The position numbers were made by a program, and so were the translations under genes. The notes under the pieces were generated by a model that saw nothing but the letters and a program-made list of their open reading frames with translations, had not been told where the DNA came from and made no database searches. A stretch of DNA of 64,000 nucleotides from Tetragonia tetragonoides (lineage: Eukaryota; Streptophyta; Magnoliopsida; Caryophyllales; Aizoaceae): assembly GCA_038025085.1 (NCBI GenBank), contig CM076151.1:8189001-8253000 (forward strand), in the 5' to 3' direction. Below are positions 47,601 to 59,519 of the stretch, one piece after another; the first letter of the stretch is position 1, and the number at the start of each line of letters is the position of its first letter.

Positions 47601-48324
47601 GCATCAGCTATTTATCTCACGCACAGGTGCATTTCTTGAGTTCCTGTGTAGCTTTTGATTGATTTCTTTTGGAATGAAAGTCGGATCTTTCAATTCTTTT
47701 CGCACTTACTATGTATAACACAGGTCAATCGCTGTACCTCCACAAGTTAATAGATATGCTAATGTTATCAGGATGATGGGTGGTCAGGAAATACATAATG
47801 CTTGTGGCCTGATGTATCAGTAGTTTTATCATCAAAATATATAATCTAACAAAACTTGGTCCTGATACGTCGTCTGAACAATATATCAGATGACAAATAA
47901 AATTTCCATGCATGAATAGTTGAGTAGCATTATATTTGTTATTTCTCAAATCATTTGCTTAGGGTATTTGTATGGAAAACCATGTTTTATTCAAGTTACT
48001 CTTGTCCTTTGCAAGAATTACAGACAATAATGATGGTTTTCTGAACAGCCTTTTTGCAACAATCAGATACAAACTTATTGGCAGCCATATAGAAGCCATT
48101 GATTGTGCTAGTCAGTGGTCTAGGTTTTTTAGCTGCTGACACATATGCTTTCTTTCTTGTCTGTTAAGATATGGGCTTTTCAAGATGGAACAACAGTGGT
48201 GGTTGGGGGAAAGACCAATCGTGCAAAGGCTGAATTCCCAGATGAAATAAACCGCTTGCTTGATCGAGTTCCAGAGTTAGTTGAAAGATCTCAACGAAAA
48301 TCATCTGATAGCTTGAGTGGCTAG
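44612..48324 (+). CDS. CCS1: Plastid cytochrome c biogenesis protein CCS1 (ResB family)
   Basis: Exons 44612-45026, 45553-45772, 45867-45978, 46236-46508, 46735-47000, 47288-47444, 47543-47626 and 48169-48324 join in frame to 560 residues (556 if the second in-frame ATG at 44,624 is used). The first 90 or so residues are Ser/Lys-rich and lack acidic residues early on, as in a chloroplast transit peptide. Then come ResB segments: [19 protein letters not shown], a second membrane helix before [29 protein letters not shown] with its conserved His, a large lumenal loop, and a last helix in [26 protein letters not shown]1 with CcsA delivers and attaches haem to c-type cytochromes (cytochrome f, c6) in the thylakoid lumen. 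Exon 2 ends in an unusual donor, AG|GTCCAC, confirmed by frame and by the RW join. Confidence 0.94.
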
Positions 48325-48923
48325 CTTGACTGAAGCATTGAGAATGTAGCATTGAGCTTCCACTGTGATCACAAGGTAATATTTGCCTTAAAGAAGCTTT
48401 GGTCCAATGGTTCACAGTTTACCAATTAAATTGTTTCTGCAATGTTGATGGAGAAGAAAGAGTCAAAATTTTCTAGCTCTGGTGGAAGATATAGTGTTCT
48501 ATGTATAGTTGCCATCATTATTCTTAAAGTAGCCAAAATTGCATTTGGTGATTTTAGGTTTCTTTTTAATCCTAGGCTTTATCCGCAATGTATTCATTTC
48601 AAGGGGGATTTCTGTAGGATTTTGATGAATTAATATATACACAAAGATAAGTTTACTTTTACTGCCTCTATTATGTGTAACCCCTTTGACTCACTCTGCC
48701 CAATCCTAAAAAGGTAAAACCTGAATAGATTATTAATCAGGTGACTGATGGATGGGTCAAGTGACGAGTTGGGTCGGATTTGGGTGGTGATTTTCCAATA
48801 CGAACTCAATCTGTACCACCAATTGCACCAAAAATTTATTTAGTACACATAATCATAACATGCCTCTTGGCAGATTAGGGGTAAGGTTAGGTATATCTGG
48901 ACCTTATACTTTCTACTTTCTAG

Positions 48924-48998
<75 letters not shown>

Positions 48999-50576
48999 GT
49001 TTTCTTGGAAACTTAGGGGTTGTTGTATTGCTGGTATAAATAACTAAATAAAATCCAGAATTCCTCTCTATTCTCTGACCAGCTTTCAAAATTGTCATTT
49101 CTCATTTTTAGCCCCCACCCCCGCTCTTCTCCTTATAGTCCCAAACTCCCAACCCCATTTTCTCTCTCTGTCTGATTTATCAAAGTTTGTTGGAAACTGG
49201 AATTCAGGCTTGACTGACCACAAATTTCGAATTAGTGAAGGTCTGCTTCTCTCTTCTTTACTGTTTCTCTCTCATCCCCAGCTATCTATCTATTATAGTT
49301 TAATTATCATGCATTGCTGAGACAGTAGTACTAACTTGTATAACTAGTAAGGTTCTGCTGTACTTGAATTGTGCATGATGCTCGTGAATATCTTTTGGAT
49401 TCTCTTTGTCTTTTCAGTAGTTTTCTGTTTTGGTTTCTGCTTTTAGTCGTGTGCTATTTCAGACAAACAGGAGTAGCTTTTTTTTGATAGCTTTCCTAAA
49501 ATAGTTTTCCCACTTTGAGAAATAAATCATTTCACCCGTTAACCCCTCGATCAATTCATCCGGATGTACGGGTGGATGGAGTGTTTAACGGGTTAGGGAA
49601 GGATCAAATGGATGTTGGTGATGACATGCTCCACCCGACAGAAATCCAACCCATTAGACATACCTACTCTGGTATTGTAAAAGTTGATCTTTGTTGTTAG
49701 TTGCCTCCATTTAATGGTGCAGCAATTCGTTATGATCCTGTCTCTAGTCCAAAACCACAATCCTGCCTTTACAGTTAAAAAAGATAAAAAGGAGGAAAAA
49801 TACTGAGAAAGAATTAAAAGGAATTGATTTCTGTTTGGTCAACATTCTTTTACTATTATCAAGTACCAACTAAAAAGTCACCATCTTTTTAAAATCCTAT
49901 TTAATTCATCATGGATATGCTATGTTGATTATAATCCTTGTTTTTTGCTATCATGCAAATTTGTCTGTCTTTAGTCTTGAATGCATTTTTTAAGCTACGA
50001 AATAATAAACTTTTATGTCAGTCTGGACCTTCACGTAACCTGATGGTAAACTATGAAATTTAAAATTAATTCAGAAAATAAGTGATCATGAGAAGCATTA
50101 AACTTGGCCCTCCCTGTCATTTGTGAAAACACCACATTTAAGTCCATAATGATTGAGAGTCAGAAAATGGGTTATTTAAGGCCAGTTTGGATCGGAAAGT
50201 ATGGATGCTTAAAGTAATGTAACTGATCCAATGCAAGAACCTTGTACTTCATGTGAGTGTTTGAAGTCAAACACCACCTAATAGAAGCAAAAACGTGTTA
50301 TGGGTTTTTGTTTCAAGTACAGGCCTAATTTCAACCAAACAACTACAAATAAATTCCCTTAGACTTAAATAAGAATCTCGATACTCTGGTCTCAAAATGG
50401 TAAGAAGACGTGAAAGCCACCACATTTTCTCCTTGGAGCATATTTTCTTGCATTTTAAAGGTGTATCAGGAAAACCCAGGTTTTTCAAGATCCCATTGAG
50501 CTCTAATAGCAGAAAAGGAAAGAGTTGAAATTGAAAAAAGAAGCAAAAACCTAGTGAGAAGTTCCATATTCAGTAC
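48325..50576 (+). other. Spacer and probable MATE leader
   Basis: It begins with the CCS1 3' UTR (to roughly 48,640) and an ATT microsatellite. A CT-rich stretch at 49,110-49,240 ending GTGAAG|GTCTGC looks like a first non-coding exon with a splice donor, possibly of the MATE gene, but no sequence proves the link. Small frames here have no family resemblance. Confidence 0.4.
48926..48998 (+). repeat. (ATT)n microsatellite
   Basis: About 24 uninterrupted ATT units. A minus-strand frame across it is only a poly-Asn artefact. Confidence 0.95.
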
Positions 50577-53434
50577 ATGGCGGGTGAAGTTCAGAATGAA
50601 ATGGAGGCAGTGACAGAAGAGCAAAAGCTTCTTCCATTGAGACGAGAAGCCTTTGAGATCGAGAGACCAGTCAAGCTTACAGGATGGAGAGAAACAGAAG
50701 CACGAATCAGAGAGGAGTCAAAGGATATGTGGGGGATAGCAGGGCCAGCTATCTTAACATCAGTTGCTCAATTTTCCATTGGATTTATAACATCAGCCTA
50801 TGCTGGGCATCTGGGGGAGGTGGAACTTGCTGCTGTCTCTATTGTTCAGAATGTCATTGAAGGCTTTGTATATGGTGTCATGGTAATCTTCTCTCTAAAA
50901 TTTTATTGTTTTTCTCTGATCACCTTTTAATAGTTGTAATTGATGGGTTTGCGCTCTTGTCCCATTATCATGTTATTATTCATGACATTTTGTTATGCTA
51001 TCAACAACACTCCATATACTGAATATTCATGGGCAGAATAGAACTACGAACAGGTCAGTACCTGTTAGAGGGGATGGGGAGCAGGGGCAGTTTGGGTAAG
51101 GTTAGTACATTGATACAAAATCTTAGTAGCTCTTTGTTTGAATCTTACTTTTGTCTCATAGGTTACTTTTAAGTACCTGTTTGATCTATTAGTGTAGCTA
51201 ATTAATTGCTTCTTGCGGCTCAATTCACGACATTGTCATTCTGGCTTTGTGTATATGAATGCGGTAAATGCTGGGATATGTATGAGATTTCAACATTGGT
51301 GAATTACCTGTTGGTGGCTTCTACTGCAAACTAGACCATGTAATTTGACCTTTGTCCCATGACAATGGCACTAATGTTTTCAGTTGCATACATGAATCAG
51401 GAAATATGAGCTAACTTTCTCGGTATCTCATTTGTTAGCTAGGCATGGGAAGTGCTCTCGAGACATTGTGTGGCCAAGCTGTTGGAGCTGGGAGATTTCA
51501 TGTGCTTGGAATCTACCTACAAAGATCACTGATTATCACTCTAGTAACAGCTGTATTTCTCACCCCTGCTTACATATTCACATCACCTTTGTTGAAGTTC
51601 CTCCATCAGAACAAACAGATCTCAGAAGAGGCAGGAAAATATGCAATATGGGTTATCCCCCAATTGTTTGCTTATGCCCTTAACTTTCCCATACAAAATT
51701 TCCTCCAAGCACAAAGTAAGGTATGGGTAATGACGATAACTTCAATGCTAGTAACGGGGCTCCATGTTCTGCTGAATTGGTTGCTTGTAACATGGCTTGG
51801 TTATGGCCTCCTTGGTGCTGCCATCGCTGGAAATATATCGTGGTGGATTTTGGTTTTGGTTCAAGTAGTCTATCTTGTTTCTGGGTTTTTCCCTGAATCA
51901 TGGAGTGGCCTATCTTTATCAGCATTTGAATCTTTATATGGATTTGTGAAGCTCTCCTTGGCATCAGCGCTGATGTTATGGTGACCACTGGATCTGTTCA
52001 ATGTCAATTTAATATTTGTCACTCGTCTCTATGCTGACCATTGAGTATATGTTTGGGTTGCAGCTTGGAGTTATGGTACTCCACTATGGTGCTTCTAATG
52101 GTAGGCTGGCTACCAAATCCAAGAGTAGCTATAGACACTATTTCAATCTGGTTGGTTCTATGAATATTTTCTGTCCTGTCCTCCAAATTTGCGTTTTTGT
52201 ATTCATCTTTACTCTGCTTCATCCGATTAAAATCTTTGTTCTGTTTTCTGGCAGCATGAACATCGAAATTTGGACTCTGATGGTCTCTCTGGGCTTCAAT
52301 GCTGCAGTCAGGTAATAACCCCCTTATTAGCAAAGCTCCTTCATGATTTCATCTACACTATCAAATAGGTTCATTTTGTACAGTGTCACTAAAGTGAGAA
52401 AAATTGAGAATGGAATACTAGTGTCGTCATTTTTAGGGAACTCCCCTTCCATATTTACTTGTCTCTACTTTCTTAAAGACACTAGTCCATAGAAAAGATA
52501 GAGCTTGGTTCCCCAAAAAGCATCAGGAGAGTGGAACTGGTAATTGAATCCTTTTCCTGATGCAGTGTGAGAGTCTCCAATGAGCTCGGAGCGGGACATC
52601 CTAAGGTAGCAAAGTTCTCCGCTGCTGTGACCACTGTGACATCAACTCTGTTTGGGACTATGTTCGCAACTGTGATACTTGCAACGAAAAATCACTTTCC
52701 AAAATTGTTCACCACAGACCCTACAGTAGCAAAAGAGACCACCAAGCTGGGGTATTTCCTGGCAGTATTCATCCTGATAAACAGCATCCAGCCAGTTTTA
52801 CATGGTAATCTCTGATTCAAGAAACTCTTACCAGTATCTAAATATGAAATCATTTCTACCATCCTGCAAAATATGCATAGTTCCACCATATTCCCATATC
52901 CAGTGAGACTGAAAGTCCCTTTCACTTGAAATGCAGGGGTGGCTGTTGGTGCAGGCTGGCAATCTAGAGTCGCCTTGATTAATGCAATATGTTACTACAT
53001 TGTTGGCCTCCCAATTGGAATCCTGCTTGGTTTCAAGTTTAATCTTGGCGTACAGGGAATCTGGCTCGGAGTCTTAACTGGAGTGGTGCTACAAACAGTT
53101 GCCTTGTTGTTAATACTCCATTGGACTAACTGGAGGGAAGAGGTTAGTTATTGTTAACTTGGAAGGGTTATGCTAATTAATAAACTTGCTGTCTTGTCGA
53201 GTTTCTTAAAGACTTTCTTGAATGCACGTATGTATCTTAAAAACCCATTCAAGCCAAGCTAAGCCTTGAATCAGGCAGTCAAAACCATCGCATTAAACTG
53301 AGGTCCTTGACTAAAGAGCGTCAATGAATTGATTCGTGCAAGGTTGTATTTGCCTTTTATTGGTGACATTTGTTGTGATTGACAATGAACTGATGATGTG
53401 AGATGTACTGCAGGCTTTGCTGGCTGAAGACTGA
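50577..53434 (+). CDS. MATE efflux transporter (DETOXIFICATION family)
   Basis: Exons 50577-50882, 51439-51980, 52064-52150, 52255-52311, 52566-52804, 52937-53142 and 53414-53434 join in frame to 485 residues, the usual plant MATE length. Family marks visible: GPAILTSVAQFSIG, AGHLGEVELAAVS, LGMGSALETLCGQAVGAG, YLQRS, FLQAQSKVWV, a CLELWY...MVGWLPNP block, VRVSNELGAGHP and LHGVAVGAGWQS. About twelve membrane helices in two MatE halves are expected. MATE proteins export organic compounds or metals using a proton or Na gradient across the plasma or vacuolar membrane; the substrate cannot be told here. The last exon adds only six codons. If intron 6 is not removed, the frame stops at 53,157 and an AATAAA lies at 53,179-53,184, so an alternative end is possible. 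Confidence 0.94.
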
Positions 53435-55272
53435 AGAGCATGTCCAATCATTATGCAGTTTCAGTTCCTCACCCTGGCCTCAACATTTGCTGCATTTACA
53501 CAGCTTGGAGGAGGATTAACTGCCCAGGGAAGAGAGAAGGAGAGAGGGATGGAGAGTTTAACCTTCAGATTTGTTTTTTTCTTTTTTTTTTTGCACCTCA
53601 ATTTTTTCTTTTGATGGAAAAGTTGTGAAAACAATACTTATCTATGGAGCAGAAGTGCTGCACATGTAACCAGAAATGAATGATACTCATGCTGTGAAAA
53701 TGCAAACATCAATATGCATTAGAGTTGGGATCCTTTCCATTTTGTTTATGGGTCAATCTCTTTCGACAAAATAAAAAAAGAAATCTAACCATATAGATCA
53801 AGTAAGAGGCCCAAACATGATTTGTATTAAATGTTGGGATCATATCAATGTTTTTATATAGTAGTAATTTTTTTTGGGACCTTTTATTGTTAAATATATT
53901 TTTCAAAACATCAAAACAAGGCGCTCGGGTTCAAAACTCTTCATTTTCCCTTAGAGGCCCAACAACTAACTCCCTTAGGGTTTCTTTACCAGTCCAATTA
54001 TCTAGCCAGAAGCAAATAGTTTTGCCATTTTCAATTATCCATGTCATGTTTCTTGAAAAACAGATTCCAACCTTTACCAATGTTTTGCCAGAAACAAGAT
54101 CCCTTATCAAACATAATGGCTCTTTTATGAATGTATTTGCTTTTTATGACCTTGATTGCCAGGTTGTCTTTTCCACAAGAAAGCTTTCTCCAACAAAACA
54201 TGTGAATGAAACCGAACTGAACGTATAGTATTATGTGGGAGAAAGTACATATTTTCGAACTAAAGACCACTAAACTAAAGTGACTAACACTGATTGAACT
54301 GACCAAGTAAACTTTAAAAGAACATACTGATCGAAAGTCTTAATATTCCAAACTGATCTTTCATTCTCTCCAATTCTTTCTCAATATAGTCAATCTGCGG
54401 GTGTCTCTCCCTTAAACCAAATTAGGAAAGGGAAACAATAATAGCTCCACTTGATCAGCTTTCGATAAAGCAAGGCTGAAAAAAGTCCCCTGCTCTCTCC
54501 TTTCAATTCCTTTAATTTCATAAACTAACATTTGTTATCCTACTTTTTTTTACTAAGCTTTCATCCACAGTTAATAGTACTGTTTTATGTGAATCTACAT
54601 GAACACTACTTTCTCCCGAAAGTAACTTACCTTAGAAATAGTCGAATAGATGTACATGTTAATCATATATGATATATAGCTTGACTATATCAAAGCACAC
54701 TAGCTAAGAGGTTGGAGGTTCTTAAAAGCAGGATATATAGCCATTAGAATCTACATGAAGATTACTTATGTTACGTTGTTGTATGCTGATGAATGAGGGC
54801 ATGCAGTGGGTCATTTTCTCCATTTAGAGTATTTACGTACACTGCATTTGTGTCACGTTGATCATTATTTCTTTCACCAAAAATCATTGCATATAAAAAT
54901 TAAGCATACTATAGCTAGCTAGTAGGGTGAATTTCCAGTTTAGTTAAAAAGCAATTAAAAGTCAAATTTCCATTTTTGGTACAGTGTAAAAGATCCATTG
55001 AATGTTAATAATACAGTACAAAAGCAAGCAATGATCACACTTTAGAAGTTAAGTCATCGTTGGACAATAATGGAATTTCCTAAAAATTTAATGGTAATTG
55101 TCATCACGATGAAACAATATTACAGCTTGAAAGGCTCATCACACAACATGTTACAAATTTCAAGTTTCTTGTGATTAAAATTATAGCGAAATATGTGCAA
55201 GATCATGTACATTATTGTACATACATTGCCCATATATTGCACGTACAATAAATATAGCAATAATTATAAGGA

Positions 55273-55548
55273 CTATAATTTTCTGGCAACTGAACAATTG
55301 AAGAATAGGTGTTCATGATCTTCAGGAACTGTGCTGCACAGTGGGCAGATAGGATCAACTTGCATGCCACGTTTAATCAGTCTGTCTCTTGTTAACAATT
55401 TCCTGTGACAAAACAGCCAAGAAATAAAGCTGTGATTGGGAAGACAGTTTCTGCCCCAAATCATTTTAGTCCAAAACCTCTTCTCGTAATCAGGAGCCAG
55501 AGTGGTGTATGCACCCTTGCAGGAGAAGGGGGGAGTGTTTCCAGTCCA
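55273..55548 (-). pseudogene. LINE relic: zf-RVT (reverse transcriptase zinc-binding) fragment
   Basis: On the minus strand one open stretch reads CKGAYTTLAP, then FWTKMIWGRN..PNHSFISWLFCHRKLLTRDRLIKRG, then CPLCSTVPEDHEHLFFNC. That is the zf-RVT domain that follows reverse transcriptase in plant LINEs, with its CxxC, His and Cys intact. The frame stops right after ARKL, and no other LINE sequence or target duplication is visible. It is an orphan fragment of about 92 codons. Confidence 0.8.
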
Positions 55549-56116
55549 TTGTGTTGATCAGACTAATTGAGCTCATTTATTTTACTTGTGTTGATGGAGA
55601 ATAGAATCATCATTATCTCTCTCCACGATTTATTACCGCATTTTGCAACCAACACTTCTTTCACATAAATCAATAATAATCGGTTTAGATTGCATATCCA
55701 TTTACAGTTTTTAACTGAAGCCTAAGGTGTACTTCCATTATTATCTTAGTTAAAAGCCAACAATAATTAAAGGTCAATTTTCCATTTTTTAAAAGTAAAC
55801 AAATCCCTGTATATGTATATATTATTTACTCTTTACATCAACCAAAATATTGTTACTATATCAAGGTTGTGGAGATGTTACTACATTATTAGCTAGCAAG
55901 CTCACCTTTATGTTACTACTTGTTACATTGTGGAAAACAACCCTTTTGGAGAGATACTAGTTTAGTTTTGTTATTGTAGCAATTCATTTTTTCCACTTTC
56001 TAGTGGGGTTTCTTCTGACAAACCATGGTAAAAATTCAATGATTCACTAACAAGTAGGGAACGTCGTAATACAATGAGCAAAATTTATAGTAAAGCAAAT
56101 GTGATTTGGTAATTCT

Positions 56117-56354
56117 TGTTTGGCAATTAGCGGATTGCATTAGCAGATTTGACTAGAGGATTGTATTAGTGGATTTGACCAAATGATTGTATTAGCTGAT
56201 TTGTATAAATGTGTTTGGTAAATTAGCACATTTATTTAAAATGTCCTTTCTTTAATAATTAGAATCCGCTAACTTGAAAAATCTATTTTTTTAGCGGATT
56301 GGAAATTGGCGGTTTCAACCCAATCCGCTAATCGAATCCTCTATTAACCAAACA
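56117..56354. mobile_element. MITE with TGTTTGG...CCAAACA ends
   Basis: About 238 bp. The left end TGTTTGGCAATTAGCGGATT and the inverted right end TGTTTGGTTAATAGAGGATT are imperfect inverted repeats of 30 or so bases. The interior repeats GCGGATT, TGTATTAG and AATCCGCTAA words. I could not define a target duplication, so the superfamily is open. Confidence 0.55.
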
Positions 56355-56654
56355 CGGAAAAGAACAAAAAAAATCATCAACACTGTCAACCCAGGTTTTG
56401 CCTACCCATATCCTCAGTAAGTCAGTATGCATATTAACGTATGTATCTGTAATGGACCATTGGATTAGCACCCGAGTCCTTGCTCCATTTTGTAGTGTTT
56501 TTACTTCTTACATTATTAATATATAGATTTTCTCCTCTTCATTGAGACACACACTCTGGCTCAAATCCTAGATACCCTTACCAAGAGATACTAGCTATAT
56601 CAATTAATAATATCCGCTAAATATATATGTGTTGCAATTTCTTTTAGACCCTTA

Positions 56655-56775
56655 AATGTTATATTGGTAAGAAGCACCCCAAAGAGGGGACCCTAAACTG
56701 TAGGTAATGAGAATCGAACCCACATCTCGTAGGTGGAAGGTGGAAGGCGTACCACCAATCCACCTCCTTTAAACT
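56655..56775 (-). mobile_element. tRNA-related SINE-like fragment
   Basis: On the minus strand there is an A-box-like TGGATTGGTGGTA (56,762-56,750) and a good B box, GGGTTCGATTC (56,721-56,711), at tRNA-like spacing. It does not form a complete tRNA cloverleaf that I can draw. The downstream part contains GGGTCCCCTCTTTGGGG. No clear duplication or A tail is seen. It differs from the SINE family in the PLAA introns. Confidence 0.45.
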
Positions 56776-58113
56776 CTCATATAAATTAATCCCCTTGTTT
56801 AAGCTCTCAATAATTAACAAAAGCAATGCAAAGTCTCGGCTCCTAGTCAATGATACTAAATATTCTGATAGACCTTCCAGGAAAAATTACAGCAACACAA
56901 CTCTTCCTCTAAGCAATCCCCTCATGCTCTCTGATCTCCTATCGAAAATCTGCAGAAAAATACATTTATAGACGCCCTTAACTACTGCACTGGATATGGG
57001 TTTGGTTCAAGAAATAGGGCAGTTAATACCAATTCTTAAGACTAAGCTAATACATGTCACACTCCTATCCAAATACCTCTGCCCCCTCTCCCCCCTGAAA
57101 AAAAAGGCCCAATGTAGCTGACAAATCTGATGCGAGACAGAGATTGCTCTGTGGAAGCACATGTGGAGCGACAAGAACAGTGATTGTAGTGGTGGTGATC
57201 CTGCGGGTGGCAGATCTGGAGGGAGAGCCGTAAGCGGAGCGGTGGCGGTAGTCAGGGGTGAGGAAAATGAGGGGGTTAATAGATTTTAATTGAAATAATA
57301 GCAAAAGAGAGTAAATTTATAGGCACTCAACCAAACATGTGATATCATGTACGCGATAGTCAGACTGCTTACAAGTTATTAAACCGACAATGAATCTAAG
57401 GCAAACATCCGTGTCTGGTCCAGATGGGATGAGATCCAACCCAAATTACCTCAATTTAGACCTAATCCTAAATTTATTTTGACATAAACAAACAAGCCAA
57501 GGGATTCTGACCCTTTGTGCGCCAAATGTACCTCTAATTGCTATGACGTCTCATACCTACCAACATATTACCAATTGCATGGGATATATACCAACTTGCT
57601 GTTTTGATATTTCCACAGATCTCCTATTCCCAAAAGAATTTCACAAATATAAACCAATCTCAATAATCAATAACACGTTTTGCTTCGCTGCCAAGACAAT
57701 GCAAACCTATTCAGTAACAAACCACAAATAATAACAGACCACAACATGCCTTCTTTTAGCAGAATTTGAAGGGAAAACACTATCAAATTTTAAGCAAACT
57801 GGAATAAGGCACCTTAATAACTCATCTACTAAACATTATGAAGATGAATTGACGAAAAGCATCAAATATGGAAAGAAACGAAAGAAGCATAGTATTAGCA
57901 AGCACACTACCACTTCAAGATTCCAAAGAAAAGATCCACAAAAAGACATGAATAATGAGGCCCTCCTACAAAAAGACAATTCATCAAGATTTCATTCATA
58001 CTCTATTCATAATCCTCCTAGTAATAAATCTATCTATAGTACTCATCAAAAGAGCCACATCACTATGCCCCAAATCTCATTCCTGATAATGTTTTCATGA
58101 AGAGCGCGTCAAT

Positions 58114-58717
58114 TACACCTGGGCATTGGACAGGGTCAGGTCGGGTCAAGTCCAGTTCATTAAGAACAGGGTTGGGCCGGGTCACAGGAGAAAATATAAT
58201 GGGGCAGGGCGGGCTAATTGTGTTGACCCTTTATGGCCCGGTTATTGGGACATTAAGTCATTAACAGATTGTCAATAGATTTCAACCGCAACGGGGAAAG
58301 AAAAAGCTTTACAGCTGGCATGTCACCCCACCACAAGCTTGGCTGATAAAAAGAAAAAGTATGAAATTGGCTTTACAAAAAAGAGTAAGAAATTAACTAA
58401 AGAAGAAAATTCTCATTAGTCGCTGCCTGACATCACCATCAAGCTCAGAGCCTCCCTTGGCTATGGCTTCTGCCGGCTTCAGCTATCAAGAATTTTCTCT
58501 TCTAAACTAGATTTCGCACGCTCAACGGCTCAGAAGGCAAATTCCTTTTTCTTTTAAGGTTTAAACGGGAAACCCGGCAGTGACAGCCCCACCCCGCCCC
58601 GTTAACAAATCGTATCGTTAAGGCCCGACCCAGTAACAACTTAATGGGGTCATCACCCGTTAATAACAGGGTCGGGCCAGGTCGGTCAACGGGGCCCTTC
58701 CTGTTTGCCCACGTCTA
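58114..58717. mobile_element. 604-bp non-autonomous hAT-type element
   Basis: It is flanked by a perfect 8-bp duplication, GCGTCAAT, at 58,106-58,113 and 58,718-58,725. The ends TACACCTGGGCA and TGCCCACGTCTA are inverted repeats (TAnACnTGGGCA). Sub-terminal regions are dense in GGGTCGGG/GGCCCG words on both sides. The middle has no transposase frame. Confidence 0.8.
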
Positions 58718-59519
58718 GCGTCAATATACGATATACCAGTTTAAGACACCATAGAAAATCCATTGAGTTAATGAAATAACTATATTATATATCACAAGGA
58801 ATATCTATATTTAGACAACTCTAATCATCATTAGGAGCGACATTGTTGCACAGTGTCCATGTCATTACTACCTCTTACACTATTGATTTAGAGAGCATCA
58901 AGCATTCCAATATACAATGTGTAGGAGGGGCATACCTTCCTGGGCTTGCAATCATGCTACAAACTATTATTCAAAACAACCCAAAACAAGATCCAAAATG
59001 TTGTGAACTATGCCACACTAATAGTCTCATTTAGTTTTCAACTTTCCAGAGCGCCTAGTATATCATAAAAGGCCCCGAAACTTATCTAAGGTAGCCACCA
59101 AAATTTAAAAAACGAAAAAATAAGCAAGAAAAATGTTAGCGACTAGTACTATCTAAACTATATCCTACTTGCATGGTTCCAAAAATCAATATCACAAAAA
59201 CTCCCATTCAAAGAGCGTCTTAATTTCCTCAAAAGGTGGTGACTGCCATCAAGCAGCACATTGTAGAACAATCTTAGTACCTCACCTCCATCTATAAATT
59301 TTCGTCTTAGGTGCCCCGAAACACCTACTATGTAATTCAAAAAAAAAAAAAAAAAAAACCCAAATCAATCTAATAAAGCTTCCCAGCCAAAGTAACATAC
59401 CCCTTACAAACCCTCTTGTTACCAAAAAGAGCCATGTATGATATAACTGCACCAAGTGTCTGATTTCCTCTTCAGATTTCAATTAAATATGGCCTCGACA
59501 CACAAAACATAAGCCAGTT

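Noticed and set aside
48913..49098. Minus-strand frame with a long poly-Asn stretch
   Set aside because: It is only the ATT microsatellite translated; there is no flanking coding signal.
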